From Plotosus lineatus (lineage: Eukaryota > Chordata > Actinopteri > Siluriformes > Plotosidae), in assembly GCA_024760905.1 (NCBI GenBank), contig CM045750.1:14859419-14923418 (forward strand): a stretch of 64,000 bases of DNA, read 5' to 3'. Of this stretch, positions 33,296 through 46,270 are shown piece by piece. The notes below the pieces were generated by a model. That model was not told the origin of the DNA. It was given only the letters and a program-made list of their open reading frames with translations, and did not search any database. A program made the position numbers and the translations under genes. Each line of letters starts with the position of its first letter. The stretch's first letter is position 1.

Positions 33296-33702
33296 GCCAA
33301 AGCTCTGAACATCTCATGGAGCACCATTCAATCCTTAATCCAAAACTGCAATCCACAACTGCAAACCTACCGAGACATGAATGTCTACCTAAACTAGCAG
33401 ACCAGGTAAACAAAGAATTAATCACAGAAGCAGCCAAAAGGCCAATGGTAAGTCTGGAAGAGATCCACCGCTCAGAGAAGAGAATTATTCCACAGGACAA
33501 CTATTAGTGGTACAGTCCACTAATCTGTCCTTTATTAAAGAATAACATGAAGAAAGTCTTCATTGAAAGAATCACAAGAGGTCCCATTTGCAGTTTGCCC
33601 CAAGCTATGTGGAGGACACTTCATGTGGAGGAGTTTTCTCTGGTCAGATGAGATCAAAATTAAATTTTTTGGCCTAAATGCAAAAAGGTTCTATGGTAGA
33701 AC

Positions 33703-33968
33703 TCATCATCTTCTTCTTCTTCTTCCACTTAATCTGGGGTTGGGTCGGAGGGTCAGCAGCCTAAGCAATGAGAGCCATACATCCCTCTCCCGGGCCACTT
33801 CTTCCAATTCTTCTGGGTGCACACCGAGGTGTTACCAAACCAGCTGAGAGAGATCATCCCTCCAGCATGTTCTAGGTCGACCCCGGGGTCTCTTCCTGGT
33901 TGGACATACCTGAAACACCACACCAGGGAAGCATTTGTGAGGCATTCTAACCAGATTCCCGATGGGGT
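33703..33968 (-). mobile_element. LINE 3' end inserted in Tc1
   Basis: Minus-strand copy of the LINE 3' end seen at 15362 (text paralleling CAGCAGCCTAAGCAATGA and CACACCAGGGA). The tail (GAAGAA)n(GATGAT)n lies at 33703-33727. Confidence 0.75.
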
Positions 33969-34284
33969 TAGGTGCCTTGCTCAAGGAAGGGAAGATTCAG
34001 CTCATTCCCCCACCGCCAAACATTTTTTCTACTGGTTCTTAAATCAAACCAGTGACCTTTTAATCCCAAAGTCATTCTATATCGTAAAGTCATATTTGGC
34101 TACAGCTGCCCCAAAAACAGGGATCGTGAGTCATTAAAAACACGTAAGCTGGATAGAGGTTTGCCTTCCATCAGGACAATGACCCTAAACATACAACCAG
34201 AGCAACTGTGAACTGGTTTACATCAAAGAACATTCATGTGTGAATATGGTCTAGTCAAAGTCCAGACCTAAATTCAACTGAGAA

Positions 34285-34533
34285 TGTGTGATTCAAGTCC
34301 CACTCTCCCCGTCAAAGGCCAGCCATGTCTCTCACTGTCTATGGTGTGAGGTTCATGTAAAAGAACCATTGCTGACTTTAGACAAGAGTAGCTGCAAAGC
34401 TGTCAGTGTGTTTCCGCCCTGCGATGACCTGGTTAGCTGTCCGGGGTGTACTCTGCCCTCGCCTGGAGTGGGCTGGGATGGGCGCCAGCCTCCTTGCAAC
34501 CCTGATTAGGATTAAGCGGTTAGAGAAAATGAG
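34285..34533 (+). mobile_element. SINE A (head-deleted) with B-type tail
   Basis: Begins at ATTCAAGTCCCACTC, lacks the A-box half, then the A body and B tail to AGAGAAAATGAG. Sits inside the Tc1 element between GAGAATGTGT and the Tc1 right end. Confidence 0.8.
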
Positions 34534-34850
34534 TATTAACACAGAGGATGAATACAAATTCACACCACACTTTTCAGATTTTTATTTGAAAACAGTTTGA
34601 AAACCAGTAATCATTTTCCGTTCAACTTCACAATTATGCGAGTCTATCACATTAAATCCCAATAAAATACACTTGCGCTTGTGAAAGTAACATTAAAAAA
34701 AGTGGAAAAGTTCAAGGAGTATCAATACTTTTGCAACTCTTGAAAGCCAATGTGTAATATAATAATTGGATTTTCTATTTTTGACAAATATTATCAAATG
34801 TTCCTGCCAACAGGGGCCTCTAACCGTGTGGTGCATTTAGAAATACTGAC

Positions 34851-34911
34851 ATGATGATCGTCGATGAACTGTCACTTTTTGATGTTTTTGGATTCGATGA
34901 ATGCGTCCCAG
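34851..34911 (+). CDS. possible first coding exon, unrecognised
   Basis: ATGATGATCGTC opens 20 codons (MMIVDELSLFDVFGF...) and ends at a strong donor CCCAG|GTGAGTA in phase 1. An AG (34839-34840) upstream could be an acceptor, making it an internal exon whose 5' part is untranslated. No match to a family I know, no visible downstream exon, and the frame is too short to exclude chance. Lies just after the Tc1 remnant. Confidence 0.25.
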
Positions 34912-35181
34912 GTGAGTAGATTCATTTCAACTCATCTCTGAATGCTAAAATATAACGTTTTGAGGGTTGATTTCACTTCATTAAAAAAAATCCCATAAAA
35001 CTAACACCCTGAGCAACAGCACTGATCTAAAAATAGCTCTCTACTTGTATTTAAATCCTATGGGATGCCTTATCATTTCGTCACGGTCATAAACATCACA
35101 TTCTTGGAACCTACTTTAATGAAGTCACCATGTACAAGTAGACAAAGTTTACTGGGTTGCAGAAATAACCAAACATAATAT

Positions 35182-35365
35182 ATGGCGGCATGGTGGCGTA
35201 GTGGTTAGCACGTCTGTCTCACCGCAAGAAGGCCTGGGTTCGAATCAAGGCCTGGGCGCCTCTGTATGGAGTTTGCATGTTCTCCCCGTGCTTGCATGGG
35301 TTTCCTCCGGGTTTCCTCCCACAGTCCAAAAACCATGCACAGTAAGTTAATTGGCTAAATAATCT
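35182..35365 (+). mobile_element. SINE B head half
   Basis: TGGCGGCATGGTGGCGTAG through TTTCCTCCCACAGTCC to AGTTAATTGGC; the tail is replaced by unrelated sequence. Confidence 0.75.
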
Positions 35366-35670
35366 GTGGAGAGGGCTTCATTAAGTTGGATAACTTGTGC
35401 CCAATCCATTTCTTCAATAAATAAAATATGTTTCAATCAATCGACATAATATATAATCAATTTAACTCACTCACTCCCTTATTTGCTGAACCATTTAAGC
35501 ACTTATTGGTAATGAAATCATTACTGATGAGGTGTTTAGTGTAATGTGTTTAACAGAAATATAGATCAAACCCAATGAATATGTAGCATGAAATGAAGCC
35601 AGTCCTCCCAGATACAGTTATATACACCAACCTCATCTAACTGGCAGAGGAGGAGGCATCGTAGTTATCC

Positions 35671-35942
35671 TTCATTCATTTTCTGTAGGCTCACGCTCAT
35701 CCAAGCAGACTTGCGACAAGGGCAGAGTACACCCTGGACAGTTCACCAAGCCATCGCAGGGCAGAAACACGCTGACGACTTTGCAGCTACTCTTGTCAAA
35801 AGTCAGCCATGGTTCTTTTACATGAACCTCACATCATAGACAGTGAGAGACATGGCTGGCCTTTGATAACCCAGTTAGCCACACTGGGGGTGGGGCCTGA
35901 ATACCCAACCTTAGGATCAGTGATCCAGCACCTTTTACCTCC
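35671..35942 (-). mobile_element. SINE A with B-type tail, inside L2
   Basis: Minus copy: tail CATTCATTTTCTGTAG, A body TAGACAGTGAGAGACATGGC, head remnant CCTTAGGATCAGTGATCCAG. Confidence 0.8.
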
Positions 35943-36326
35943 ACCCTATCAGCATCACAGTTATTTATGCTGATAATCTCTGCCTTATACAAAAATCCCC
36001 AGGGCCATACTTCAAATTCCTACGTGAATTTGCAGAACTTTAGATCTTTAGATGAAGCTTCTAATTATTGGTGACCTTAATATTCAATTTATTAAGCCAG
36101 AGGACCCTTTAAGAACAGTGTTCGTATCAATCCTAGATTCACTTTTACATCAACAACTGCTCAGAGTTTCGTTAATAATCTTCTAGAATTATCAACCATG
36201 ATTGGATCACCATCACACCCCACAAGTCACTGAATGTTTTCAGTCAAATTTACACCATATGCTAGACAATGTAGCTTGTCGTAAAAGAAAACCAGAGAAA
36301 AAAATTACTCCTCTGGTGTAATGATG

Positions 36327-36650
36327 AGGGTCAGTGGTGGCCTGGGTTAGTGATCCTAAGGTTGGGCGTTCAAGCCCCCCTGTCAACGGTTGTCACGACT
36401 GTCCCCTCCCATTGTAGCTAACTGGGTTGTCAAAGGCCGGCTATGTTTCTCACTGTCTATGGTGTGCGGCATGTAAAAGAACCATAGCTGACCTTTGACA
36501 AGAGTAGCTGCAAATCCGTCATCGTGTTTCTGCCGAGATGGCCTGGCGAGCTCATTGCCCTCGCCAGAAGTCGACTGAGATGGCCACCAGCTTCCCCACA
36601 ACCCTAATTAGGATTAAATGGTTACAGGAAATGAGTGAGATGAATGTATA
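36327..36650 (+). mobile_element. SINE A with B-type tail, inside L2
   Basis: Plus copy: GTCAGTGGTGGCCTGGGTTA head (shortened), GGGCGTTCAAGCCCCCC, A body, tail to GGTTACAGGAAATGAGTG. Confidence 0.8.
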
Positions 36651-37847
36651 ATCATGAAACACACACACTAAAAGAGAACACCAGCAAATTAGAATGCAAA
36701 TGGCGGCAAAATAAATTACTGGTTTTTCAATCAGATGAGAAAGACTCTCCTTAATTTCAGAAAAGCTCATAGTGCTAATAGAAGATAACAAAAATTTAAA
36801 AAACCTAATAGAAGATAACAAAAATAATCTGAAATACCTATTTAATATTGTTCCAGAATTAATTAGGAGTAAGACCATGGACAAAACATCCAAATCGTCA
36901 ATTTAAAGCAGTGACGAATGTATGAACTTTTCAAAGTTAAATCGAAAATATCAGGCAAAATTTTAATTTCCTAAATTTAAAGACAGGCATGTTAATAACT
37001 AAAATAGTAAATAATATACTGCCAGCAGATTCACAACTTGAGTGTTTTAGCCCCATTCAACAGACAAAACTAGTGTCATTAATTTCTTCAGCAAAATCAT
37101 CAACATGTGTGCTTGATCCAGTGCCTACATTTTTTCTTTAAACAAATATTATCAGAAGTGATCAACCCTCTATTAAAATGTAATACATTTTTGTCTTAGC
37201 ACTGATTATGTAAGTAATCCTTTAAGCTAGCAGTTCTCAAACCTCTGATAAAAAAACCTGATCTCGACCCATATCAACTGTCTAGCTATAGACCAATATC
37301 AAACCTTGCTTTAGTCGCTAAGATCTTAGAAAAAGCAGTCGCACAACAGTTATGTTCATATCTTTGTAGGAATAGCATTCATGAAATGTATAGGTCAGGT
37401 TTGAGGCCTGAGCATAGCACAGAAACAGCACTCACTAAGGTGGTAAATGACGAACGGATGGCCTCTGACCATGGCTGTGTCTCCCTGCTTGTGTAACTTG
37501 ACCTTAGTGCAGCTTTTGACAATATTGATCATATGATTCTCATTGACAGATTAGAAGATGTTGTTGGAGTTAAGGGAACAGCTCTCTCCTGTTTTAAATT
37601 ATTTAACTAACCATTATCAGTTTGCAGACGTAAATGGTAATTTCTCTTTATGTTCTAATATTAAGTTTGGTGTTCCTCAAGGTTCTGTCTTAGGCCCATT
37701 GCTTTTCTCTCTCTATATGCTCCCTTTCATAACTCTTTACTTGTTTCATAAACAAGTGACCTAACTCTTTACTTGCTTCATTTTGTTTATGATTTGGATT
37801 AAATTAAATTAAAATAAATGAATTAAATTAAACTCAAATTGGTCAAC

Positions 37848-38103
37848 ATAGGGTGGTTACCATGTCCACCTCATAGCAATAAGGTCTTGGGTTCCAATTC
37901 CAGGCTTGGCAAAGGTGATTCTGTGTAGAGCTTGCATGTTCTCTCTATGCTTGCATGAATTTCCCCTGAATACTCCCGTTTCCTCCCACAGTCAGAGACA
38001 TGCATATGAGTCTTACTGGCTGTTCCCTTCGGTTTGGTTGTGAGTGTGCTGAGATGGGTACCCTAATAATAGGAATAAGTGGTTTGGCAAATGAGTGAGT
38101 AAT
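37848..38103 (+). mobile_element. SINE B copy
   Basis: AGGGTGGTTACCATGTCCACC head with GGGTTCCAATTCC and a deleted tail ending GGTTTGGCAAATGAGTG. Confidence 0.7.
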
Positions 38104-38334
38104 TAAATTAAATTATCCTATCATGCTTAATGATGGTAACTTAGCATAGTAAATAGAGATCAGATTGTGATTTTCACCACTGTAATTAAAACTAAAAACA
38201 AAACTATTAAATAAATTAAAAAATATGTGAACTGCTAAGCTACATCACAAGGATCTCTTTGAGAACCAATACCATAAAAGGTCACATGCTGATTTTCCTG
38301 AGGTGAAGAGCTGAAAAACTGTATAAAAAAAACA

Positions 38335-39828
<1,494 letters not shown>

Positions 39829-39829
39829 C

Positions 39830-40122
39830 CTGCTCGTCGACATAAAGGCAATATATATTGTTAGCTGGGGTGCGGCTAGCATTGAGCTACCATTGCATAT
39901 TAGCTCAGGATAGGAGTTGAGTGTGCTCAGTTGTAAACGCCCGAAGACTCCGATCTCATAGCTGTAGTAGGGTCGACCGGTCATAGCGCATAGTGCAAAA
40001 CATGAACAAACAAAACAACAAATAAAACATATTAAAACGAACAAAGAAACAATTTGACTCTGAGAACTCCACGACGTCACCCTCTAGGCAGCACCATCTT
40101 GGAGACGTCACGTTCAATGCAA
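39830..40122 (-). mobile_element. LINE-like 5' region with CRE and YY1-type motifs
   Basis: On the minus strand the start (about 40122-40070) reads GTGACGTCTCCAAGATGG ... GGTGACGTCGTGG: two CRE-like GACGTCA sites around a YY1-type CAAGATGG. Further on, a frame contains MRYDRSTLLQL, which resembles the opening of L2/CR1-type LINE frames (YDRxxLLxL). Only the 5' end is present. Family assignment is tentative. Confidence 0.4.
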
Positions 40123-40602
40123 AAGGACAGGAAGCGTAAAAAAGTTTATCCTTTTGGTATTGTTTGCTAAACATGCTACAGAACATAAAATCTCACACAC
40201 AAACATTCTAGACATTAACTTAGATACTCTGCTGGAATAATAATTGAAAAAGACTTTAATACAAAAGTTCAAATGATTATTCCTCTTCAGGAACTTCAGA
40301 GGAAACTCTCATTTCTTCAGGAGAAAGTCTTATTTCTTCAGAAGAGACATCCAATGATTTCTATCGCTTAGCCAGAGAAGACTCACAGCATTTGAATCTC
40401 ATCATAGAGCTTAACTGGTAATTAAAACACACTAAAAAAAGAGGCCCATTGACAACTTGTGCACGAATGAGGAAAAAGGGGCATTACATCATCTCACCCA
40501 ATCAGCAGGAAGGAGGACAGCCATTGGCTGAATTTGAGTAATGTGCCAGTTGCTTGGCAGTCCGCGAATACTTAAACTGACCGCAACTAGTCAAGGGCCC
40601 TA

Positions 40603-40801
<199 letters not shown>

Positions 40802-40839
40802 AAACTTAGCAATTGAGGGTAAGGGGCCTATTATATATA

Positions 40840-40985
40840 GGGTTAGGGATTGAACCACTAAGCCACCACTGCCGAATCACAGTTCAGCAGTGCAGGAAGC
40901 AGTGACATCTCAGTAATAGCAGGGCTTGAATACCCGACCTTAAGATCAGTAAGCCAGCACCTTAACCATTGAACTACTACAGACC
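40840..40985 (-). mobile_element. tRNA-SINE fragment
   Basis: TTGAATACCCGACCTTAAGATCAG and TAACCATTGAACTACTAC read as an inverted tRNA-like head; related to SINE A but diverged. Confidence 0.5.
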
Positions 40986-41085
40986 TTAATTTAGAAATCA
41001 TTGCTTAATCAATGAGTCAAACTGTCCTGGCAAGGATGCAGCAAAACAGGTCCAAATGATGACATAATTATGGTGATATAACAAA

Positions 41086-41205
41086 ACAGCGCCAAACCAC
41101 CTTGTTATTGTCAACACAAACATAAACATAGCCAAAACAAAATGTGGAACAGGTGGACAAGAAATATTAAACCTGTGAGCTTGGGTGGTTTCACCAGGAA
41201 ACATT
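41086..41205 (+). repeat. repeat D copy
   Basis: Shares AACAGGTGGACAAGAAATATTA and GGTGGTTTCACCAGGAA with 32126-32257. Confidence 0.5.
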
Positions 41206-41330
41206 CATTCATTTATTTTCTGAACCGCTTAACCCTAATTAGGGTCACGGGTAGGCTGGCGCCCATCTCAGCTGACTCTGGGCGAGGGCGGGGTACACCC
41301 TGGACAGTTTGCAGGCTAACGCGGCTATAT
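41206..41330 (-). mobile_element. SINE B tail fragment
   Basis: ATTTTCTGAACCGCTTAACC, GCTGGCGCCCATCTCAGC and TACACCCTGGACAG, minus orientation. Confidence 0.75.
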
Positions 41331-41429
41331 TCAATCAATTATCTAACATTTGAAGATAAAACATATCAATCATTCACTATTAAATAGAAAATTTCAATAC
41401 CCTTGTGTATGTATATCAGCATGTGTATT

Positions 41430-41768
41430 CGGCAGCACATTGGCGTTATAGTTAGTACGTTCGCCTGACATCAAGAAGGTCTTGGGTTTGGAGGATTTGG
41501 AGTGAAGTCTGGATGTTCTGCTTGTGTGGGTTTTCTCTGGGTACTCCAGTTTCATCCATTAGTCCAAAACATACATATTAAGCTAATTGGCTGTTCCAAC
41601 TTGCCCCTCGGTGTGAGTGTGATTGTGGAGGATTTTGTGTGTATGTTGGCCCCGCAATGATCTGGCAAGTTGTGCAGGGTGCACCTTGCTTTCACTCAGT
41701 ATCTGAGATAGCCTCCAGCCTTGCCATGACCCTAATTGAAGCAAGCAGTTTGGCAAATGAATGAGTTT
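41430..41768 (+). mobile_element. SINE B copy
   Basis: Head GGCAGCACATTGGCGTTATAG, middle with GTACTCCAGTTTCATCC, tail to GTTTGGCAAATGAATGAG. Confidence 0.75.
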
Positions 41769-42286
41769 GAGTGTATGTGTATGGGGATTTATTTACCAGT
41801 GCATGCAGATGCTTGAGGGTTAATTTCAGTTTATCACGAGAAAGAAAGCTGAGCTCACATGTACTTTCAAAGTGGCTGATTGGCATTGTAAGTATAGGTT
41901 CACATTTATTCAAAGTGAAGACATGTATATAATGGCTGTGCGTGGGTTTCACAGGCTTGAACAGTGGGTATGCATGGGGGCTTTTGAGTTCTCTTGGAAT
42001 TACACAGAGTAAGAGGGGGATGGGTCGCATTTCTCTGTCATGGTATGCAGAATATGGTGAAAGATACTCTTCTATTTTCCTGTCAGACTGAACAAATACG
42101 AGAGTGCTCTAGTCTATAGCACCCTTCATCGTTATTCATGCAGCTATCAGCCAGTGTCACTGTTTTCTACAAAACCATCATATTAGCAACGATAATGTGA
42201 CAATCAACTTAAGCCTTTCAATAAGAAATACATATGTGATTACCTATGGACAACATTCTTCACCACCGATGCCTGAGTGATGACTT

Positions 42287-42671
42287 TCAACAGACAAAGT
42301 TACTTCTTCTTCTTCTCCTTTCAGCTTTTCCCTTTTTCGGGGGTCGCCCCAGCGAATCATCTGATTTGCATGTTTGATTTGGCATAGGTTTTTACGTCGG
42401 ATGCCCTTCCTGACACAACCCTTTAGCAAGGGACAGAAACACGCTGCTCTTTACGAAACTCAATAATGGTTCTTTTACATGAACCTCACACCATAGACAG
42501 TGAGAGACATGACCGACCTTTGATAACCCAGTTAGCTGCACGGGGGGGGGGGGGGGGGGGGGGGGCGGTGACAACTTTGTGGATAGTGGGACTCAAACCC
42601 CCAACCTTAAGATCAGCGATCCAGCATCCATTACCACCAAGCCACCACTGCCACTCAACAGACAGAGTTAC
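42287..42671 (-). mobile_element. SINE A with RTE-type 3' end and target-site duplication
   Basis: Minus copy (about 42301-42654). It has the RTE tail (CTTCTTCTTCTCCTTTC), RTE 3' end (GGGGTCGCCCCAGCGAATCA), RTE 5'UTR module (CGTCGGATGCCCTTCCTGAC), A body, a (G)n run at 42543-42564, and the A head. Flanked by CAACAGACAAAGTTAC and CAACAGACAGAGTTAC. Full-length example of the composite family. Confidence 0.9.
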
Positions 42672-42701
42672 AGAAGAGAAAATTTGAGAACACATCATTC
42701 A

Positions 42702-42925
42702 TTCATTCATTCATTTTCTGAACCGCTTAATTCTAATCAGGGTCGTGAGTGAGAGAGTGAGTGTTTCAATAAGCAAATGAGTGAGTGAGTGTGTGAGAGA
42801 GTAAGGGAAAGAGTGAGAGAGTAAATAAGTGAGTGAATGAGTGAGCGAGTGAGTGAGTGAGTGAGTGAGTGAGCGAGACGGAGCGAGAGAGTGAGTGGGT
42901 GAGAGAGCGAATGAGCAAGTAATAG
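42702..42925. repeat. SINE B tail followed by (GAGT)n
   Basis: A 40-bp minus SINE B tail (CATTCATTCATTTTCTGAACC) is followed by about 180 bp of imperfect GAGT/GAGA tetranucleotide repeat. Confidence 0.8.
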
Positions 42926-43205
42926 GTTGGGTGAATATTCATGAGGATTAAGAGACCATAAAAAAAAAAAACATTACTCTACAAGAGTAAAGTCATATAC
43001 AGAATTTATCTCTGATCAATATTACAGATTTTTTATAAGATAATGGGAGGCATGGCGGTGTTGGGGCAGGCTAGACTGATGACTCTTTAAGTGGAATTCC
43101 AATAATTCAATTCAATTCAGCTTTATTTGTCTTGTATTTGTATACAAGTTATATTGTCAAAGTAGCTTTCCACAGTAAAAGTAGGAGTTTACAAAATTTA
43201 GTTTA

Positions 43206-43398
43206 CGGCACGGTGACGTAGTGGTTAGCACGTCCACCTCACAGCAAGAAGGCCCGGGTTCGATTCCCGGCCTGGGTGTTTCTGTGTGGAGTTTGCATGT
43301 TCTCCCTGTGCTTGTGTGGGTTTCCTCCGGGTGCTCCGGTTTCCTCCCACAATCCAAAGACATGCACTGTAGGTTAATTGGCCGTTCTAAATTAGGGA
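43206..43398 (+). mobile_element. SINE B head half, well conserved
   Basis: GGCACGGTGACGTAGTGGTTAG, GGGTTCGATTCCCGGCC, TTTCCTCCGGGTGCTCCGG, AGGTTAATTGGCCG. Good reference for the family head; the tail is missing. Confidence 0.85.
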
Positions 43399-43559
43399 CT
43401 ACAGATGGAAACTAGCTATTAAGCTATAATCTGGTACAGTACGTCTCTATGAGCTTAATGTTCCTGTACATTGTCCCTTAAATAAATAAATATAAAAGAA
43501 TTTAAACATTTTCTACAATCCCTACATATCTCTAATGAGGAAATCCGTGGCGATGGTGG

Positions 43560-43945
43560 GAAGACAGAACTCCCTCAGGTCACACAAGGAAGAAACCTTG
43601 AGAGGAACCAGGCACAGAAGGGAAACCCAGCCTGATTTGGGTGCAACCATAAAAATACAAACCATATAACTTCAGTTCTGTTGGTTATACCAAAACTGTA
43701 AGTCCTAAATAATTGCAGGAAAAGAGTTTGTATCACCAGCAGTGAAAAGTCATCTTCACAGTCTGAGTGCACATCTAAGTTCATATAGATCTTCATTAGC
43801 AGGAGAGAGCGGCTTCCAAGCCAGAACTCCAGCCAACATCAGCACAGAACCCAGAAAGCAGAAGGATCAGGATCACCAGCATCCCAGAACAAGAATGTGT
43901 ACCTCAGCAAAAACTCAGTGAGTGAGAGAGAGAGAGGGGGGGGGG
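43560..43945 (-). mobile_element. LINE 3'UTR-like repeat, copy 2
   Basis: Begins with AAGAAACCTTGAGAGGAACC (the inverse of an L2-like LINE 3'UTR block), then matches 20874-21240. Ends at a (GA)n(G)n tract (43919-43947). Confidence 0.55.
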
Positions 43946-44419
43946 GGGTTTAATATGCTCTGGCCACATCCCAATACGCCATGGTGATGTCGCTTACAAC
44001 AGGCTACGGTTGCTGAACTGCTAGATGTCCAAGTGGTGTTCTGAAAACAAAGTGGACTTTATAGATAATTAATTGGAGTACTTTTGAGGGTAAACCTGGC
44101 CTGATAGGACGGACCGGTATCCATCCCACTTGGGAAGGTGTTGCTCTCATTTCTTGCAGCATAGCACATAGTCAAAGAACAGGTCTAGTCAGTCAGTGAC
44201 TATCGAGAGCCAAGGCCAGAGAGAAGACAAACAAGCTAATCCGAGCATCTGCTGGCTGTACAGAGTTGTCAGTTAAGGTCAAGCTCAATGCTATAGAGAC
44301 TGTGTCTGTTTCCCAAAATAAACACAAATGGAAAAACTCTCAGAGGGTTTGTTTTGATAATCTTATTAACATAAATTGAAATCATACCAAACTACAGCCT
44401 GCACCTTTAATCTAAAGAT

Positions 44420-44660
44420 AGTGTTTTTAAACGTTAGATCTCTTGCAGCTAAAGCGCGGAGTTCCATGTAATGTGTTTAACAGAAAGATGGCTTAAACCC
44501 AATGAGTATGTTGTATTAAATGACGCGAGTCCTCCACAGTTATACACACCAACCTCGTCTAACTGGCAGAAAGGGAGGCATTTCAGTTATTTATACTGAT
44601 ACTCTCAGCCTTGTACAAAAATCCAGATAGGAATTTAACGTGTTTGAAATTCTATACACT
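44420..44660 (+). pseudogene. L2-type LINE endonuclease fragment
   Basis: TAATGTGTTTAACAGAAAG...AACCCAATGAGTATGT corresponds to CLTETW-like and NPMSM-like text of an L2 endonuclease and matches 35540-35650. Frames broken. Confidence 0.65.
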
Positions 44661-44769
44661 AACAATACATATGTTCCTGGAAAAAATATGTCTATGCACC
44701 TGATTCCTTTAAATATTATGTATAATTAAATAATTAATTATATATATTTCCTTTTTTTAAATTCAATGA

Positions 44770-44842
44770 ATATTAAAAATATATATATACGATGCACTGA
44801 AGCCACATGAATTGAAACGCGAAATAGCGAGGGATCCCTGTG
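44770..44842 (+). mobile_element. Tigger-type MITE right-end fragment
   Basis: GATGCACTGAAGCCACATGA and CGAAATAGCGAGGGATCCC match the right end of the MITE at 52487-52979. Confidence 0.7.
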
Positions 44843-45388
44843 TATGTAGCTTTTTTTTTTTTTTGAAAGAACATTCAGGAGAAGATTATATGGATTGAGC
44901 ACCATGGAGAGTTACGCCACAGGACAGTAACTTGAGCAAATACCAAGTGCATGTGCTTCCTGTGTTGTGCTAATCCCAAATGCTCATAAAGGGAGGGTGA
45001 TAACTACATCAGACTTCCCCAGCTGGTCGCTCATTAGTGGAGTGACAAAAGGTCTGCTCACGGCAGGAGAAATCCACTGCATCACTCTCTTTTCCATGGC
45101 AAATATTCCTTGGTGGAAAGCTCAACTCCAGTGATATTACTCCATCATGTAACCATTGTAATTGAGAGCCAGTTCAAAAAACACTCGTGCCTGCTGGAAG
45201 GTACCAGATTGGGGCGGATACCACAAATCTGATTGTCTGTTTGTACTGCACACGCCAGAGTGTCCTAAGAACAGAGAATTGAAAAATACTATTCACCTCA
45301 TATTGCTGGTAGCATGAGCACGACAGACAGCGTTAATATCAGCACCAGAAAATCCAACAGTAGAGGAACTGCATAGGAAGCCAATGGG
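44843..45388. other. unique-looking block, candidate conserved noncoding element
   Basis: 44860-45250 has no recognised repeat or coding frame and has balanced composition. Confidence 0.25.
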
Positions 45389-45573
45389 AGAGCAACTCCG
45401 TCACGGTAATTTCAAAACAAATGCCGAGCGCGTATCGTTTGAATTTTTGAGAGGTCGCGTTTCGTAACGTGAATTTTTTTTCGTATCCGGAGATGGAAAT
45501 TTTAGGGAAATGCGTTTTGTAACTTGGATTTTTTTCGTTTGTTGGGTCTTTCGTAAGGTGAGGTACCACTATA
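45389..45573. mobile_element. Tigger-type MITE right-end fragment
   Basis: CCAATGGGAGAGCAACTCCG through CGTAAGGTGAGGTACCACTA matches the right end of the element at 17262-18131; the left half is absent. Confidence 0.7.
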
Positions 45574-45848
45574 TCAAACTTTACTTACTCAGTGCAACTT
45601 CTGATTGCCAAATCAAAGATGTTATAGCATCAGTTTAGAAAATAATAATAAAAAAATATGGAGATGGTTAAGGTGTCAGTACTTTGTTGAACAACCTTTA
45701 ATAGCTTATATAATAGCCATACATCTGTTGGGATTCTTCTCTACCAACATAGCACATGTGGACTGTACAATATATAACACACATTTCCTTACAAAACTCG
45801 TAAACACAGATGTTGACAGTGATCACAAAACCTGACAGCTGAACGAAA

Positions 45849-45857
45849 ACACACACG

Positions 45858-45938
<81 letters not shown>
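45849..45938. repeat. (CA)n microsatellite
   Basis: About 90 bp of CA with two CG interruptions at the left. Confidence 0.95.
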
Positions 45939-45939
<1 letters not shown>

Positions 45940-46046
45940 TAAAAATAAAAAATCTGTCAGTGACCAAATCAAGTCTAAGGCTTCAAAATCTATTTAAGAC
46001 CTTTCTATACAGCAGACTAAACAGTATATAAGAACATTTCTATGTG

Positions 46047-46270
46047 CAGTACACATGTTCTCCCCATACTTGTGTGGGTTTCCTCTGGTGATTCTGGTTT
46101 CCTCCCCACGTTAGGCTAATTGGATTCCAAATTGCTCTGAGTTGTGAGTGTGTGTTTGCAATGCAATAGTCTGTCAAACTGTTTAGGGTGTACCCCACCA
46201 GCTGAGAGCTGTCAGCTGACATAGGCTTCAGCCTCTCCATGACCCGAATAGGACAAAGTGGTCCAGGGAG
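46047..46270 (+). mobile_element. SINE B, head-deleted
   Basis: ACATGTTCTCCCCATACTTG, GGTTTCCTCCCCACG, AGCTGACATAGGCTTCAGCC, AGGACAAAGTGGTCC. Confidence 0.7.

Larger units (their letters stand above)
32820..34745 (+). mobile_element. Tc1-like transposon, heavily interrupted
   Basis: The left part carries the Tc1-type subterminal text TTTTCACATTTTGTCAAG (about 32857) and the right part ends AAGTGGAAAAGTTCAAGGAG...TACTTTTGCAA. In between are transposase pieces: KEHPRHIRDTVMEKFKSGF (about 33164), AKALNISWSTIQSLI (33297), a QLQTYRDMNVYL/LADQVNKELITEAAKRPMV region, and the catalytic-type block QDNDPKHT near 34170. Stops and shifts abound. Insertions inside it are (TA)n at 33225-33291, a LINE fragment at 33703-33968, a tRNA-SINE-like piece at about 33969-34110, and a SINE A at 34285-34533. 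Confidence 0.85.
35500..37770 (+). pseudogene. L2-type LINE, decayed, split by two SINEs
   Basis: The endonuclease end reads in pieces around 35545-35650 (copy of the text at 44450-44590). An LLIIGDLNIQF block at about 36062 resembles the endonuclease GDLN motif. RT pieces occur at about 37245-37500: [58 protein letters not shown] block follows at about 37500. The motif [18 protein letters not shown] lies at about 37670-37725. Several stops and frameshifts break it. SINEs at 35671-35942 and 36327-36650 interrupt it. Confidence 0.8.

Noticed and set aside
43206..43275. tRNA-like head of SINE B
   Set aside because: Recurs many times in the window with a common body, so SINE-derived.
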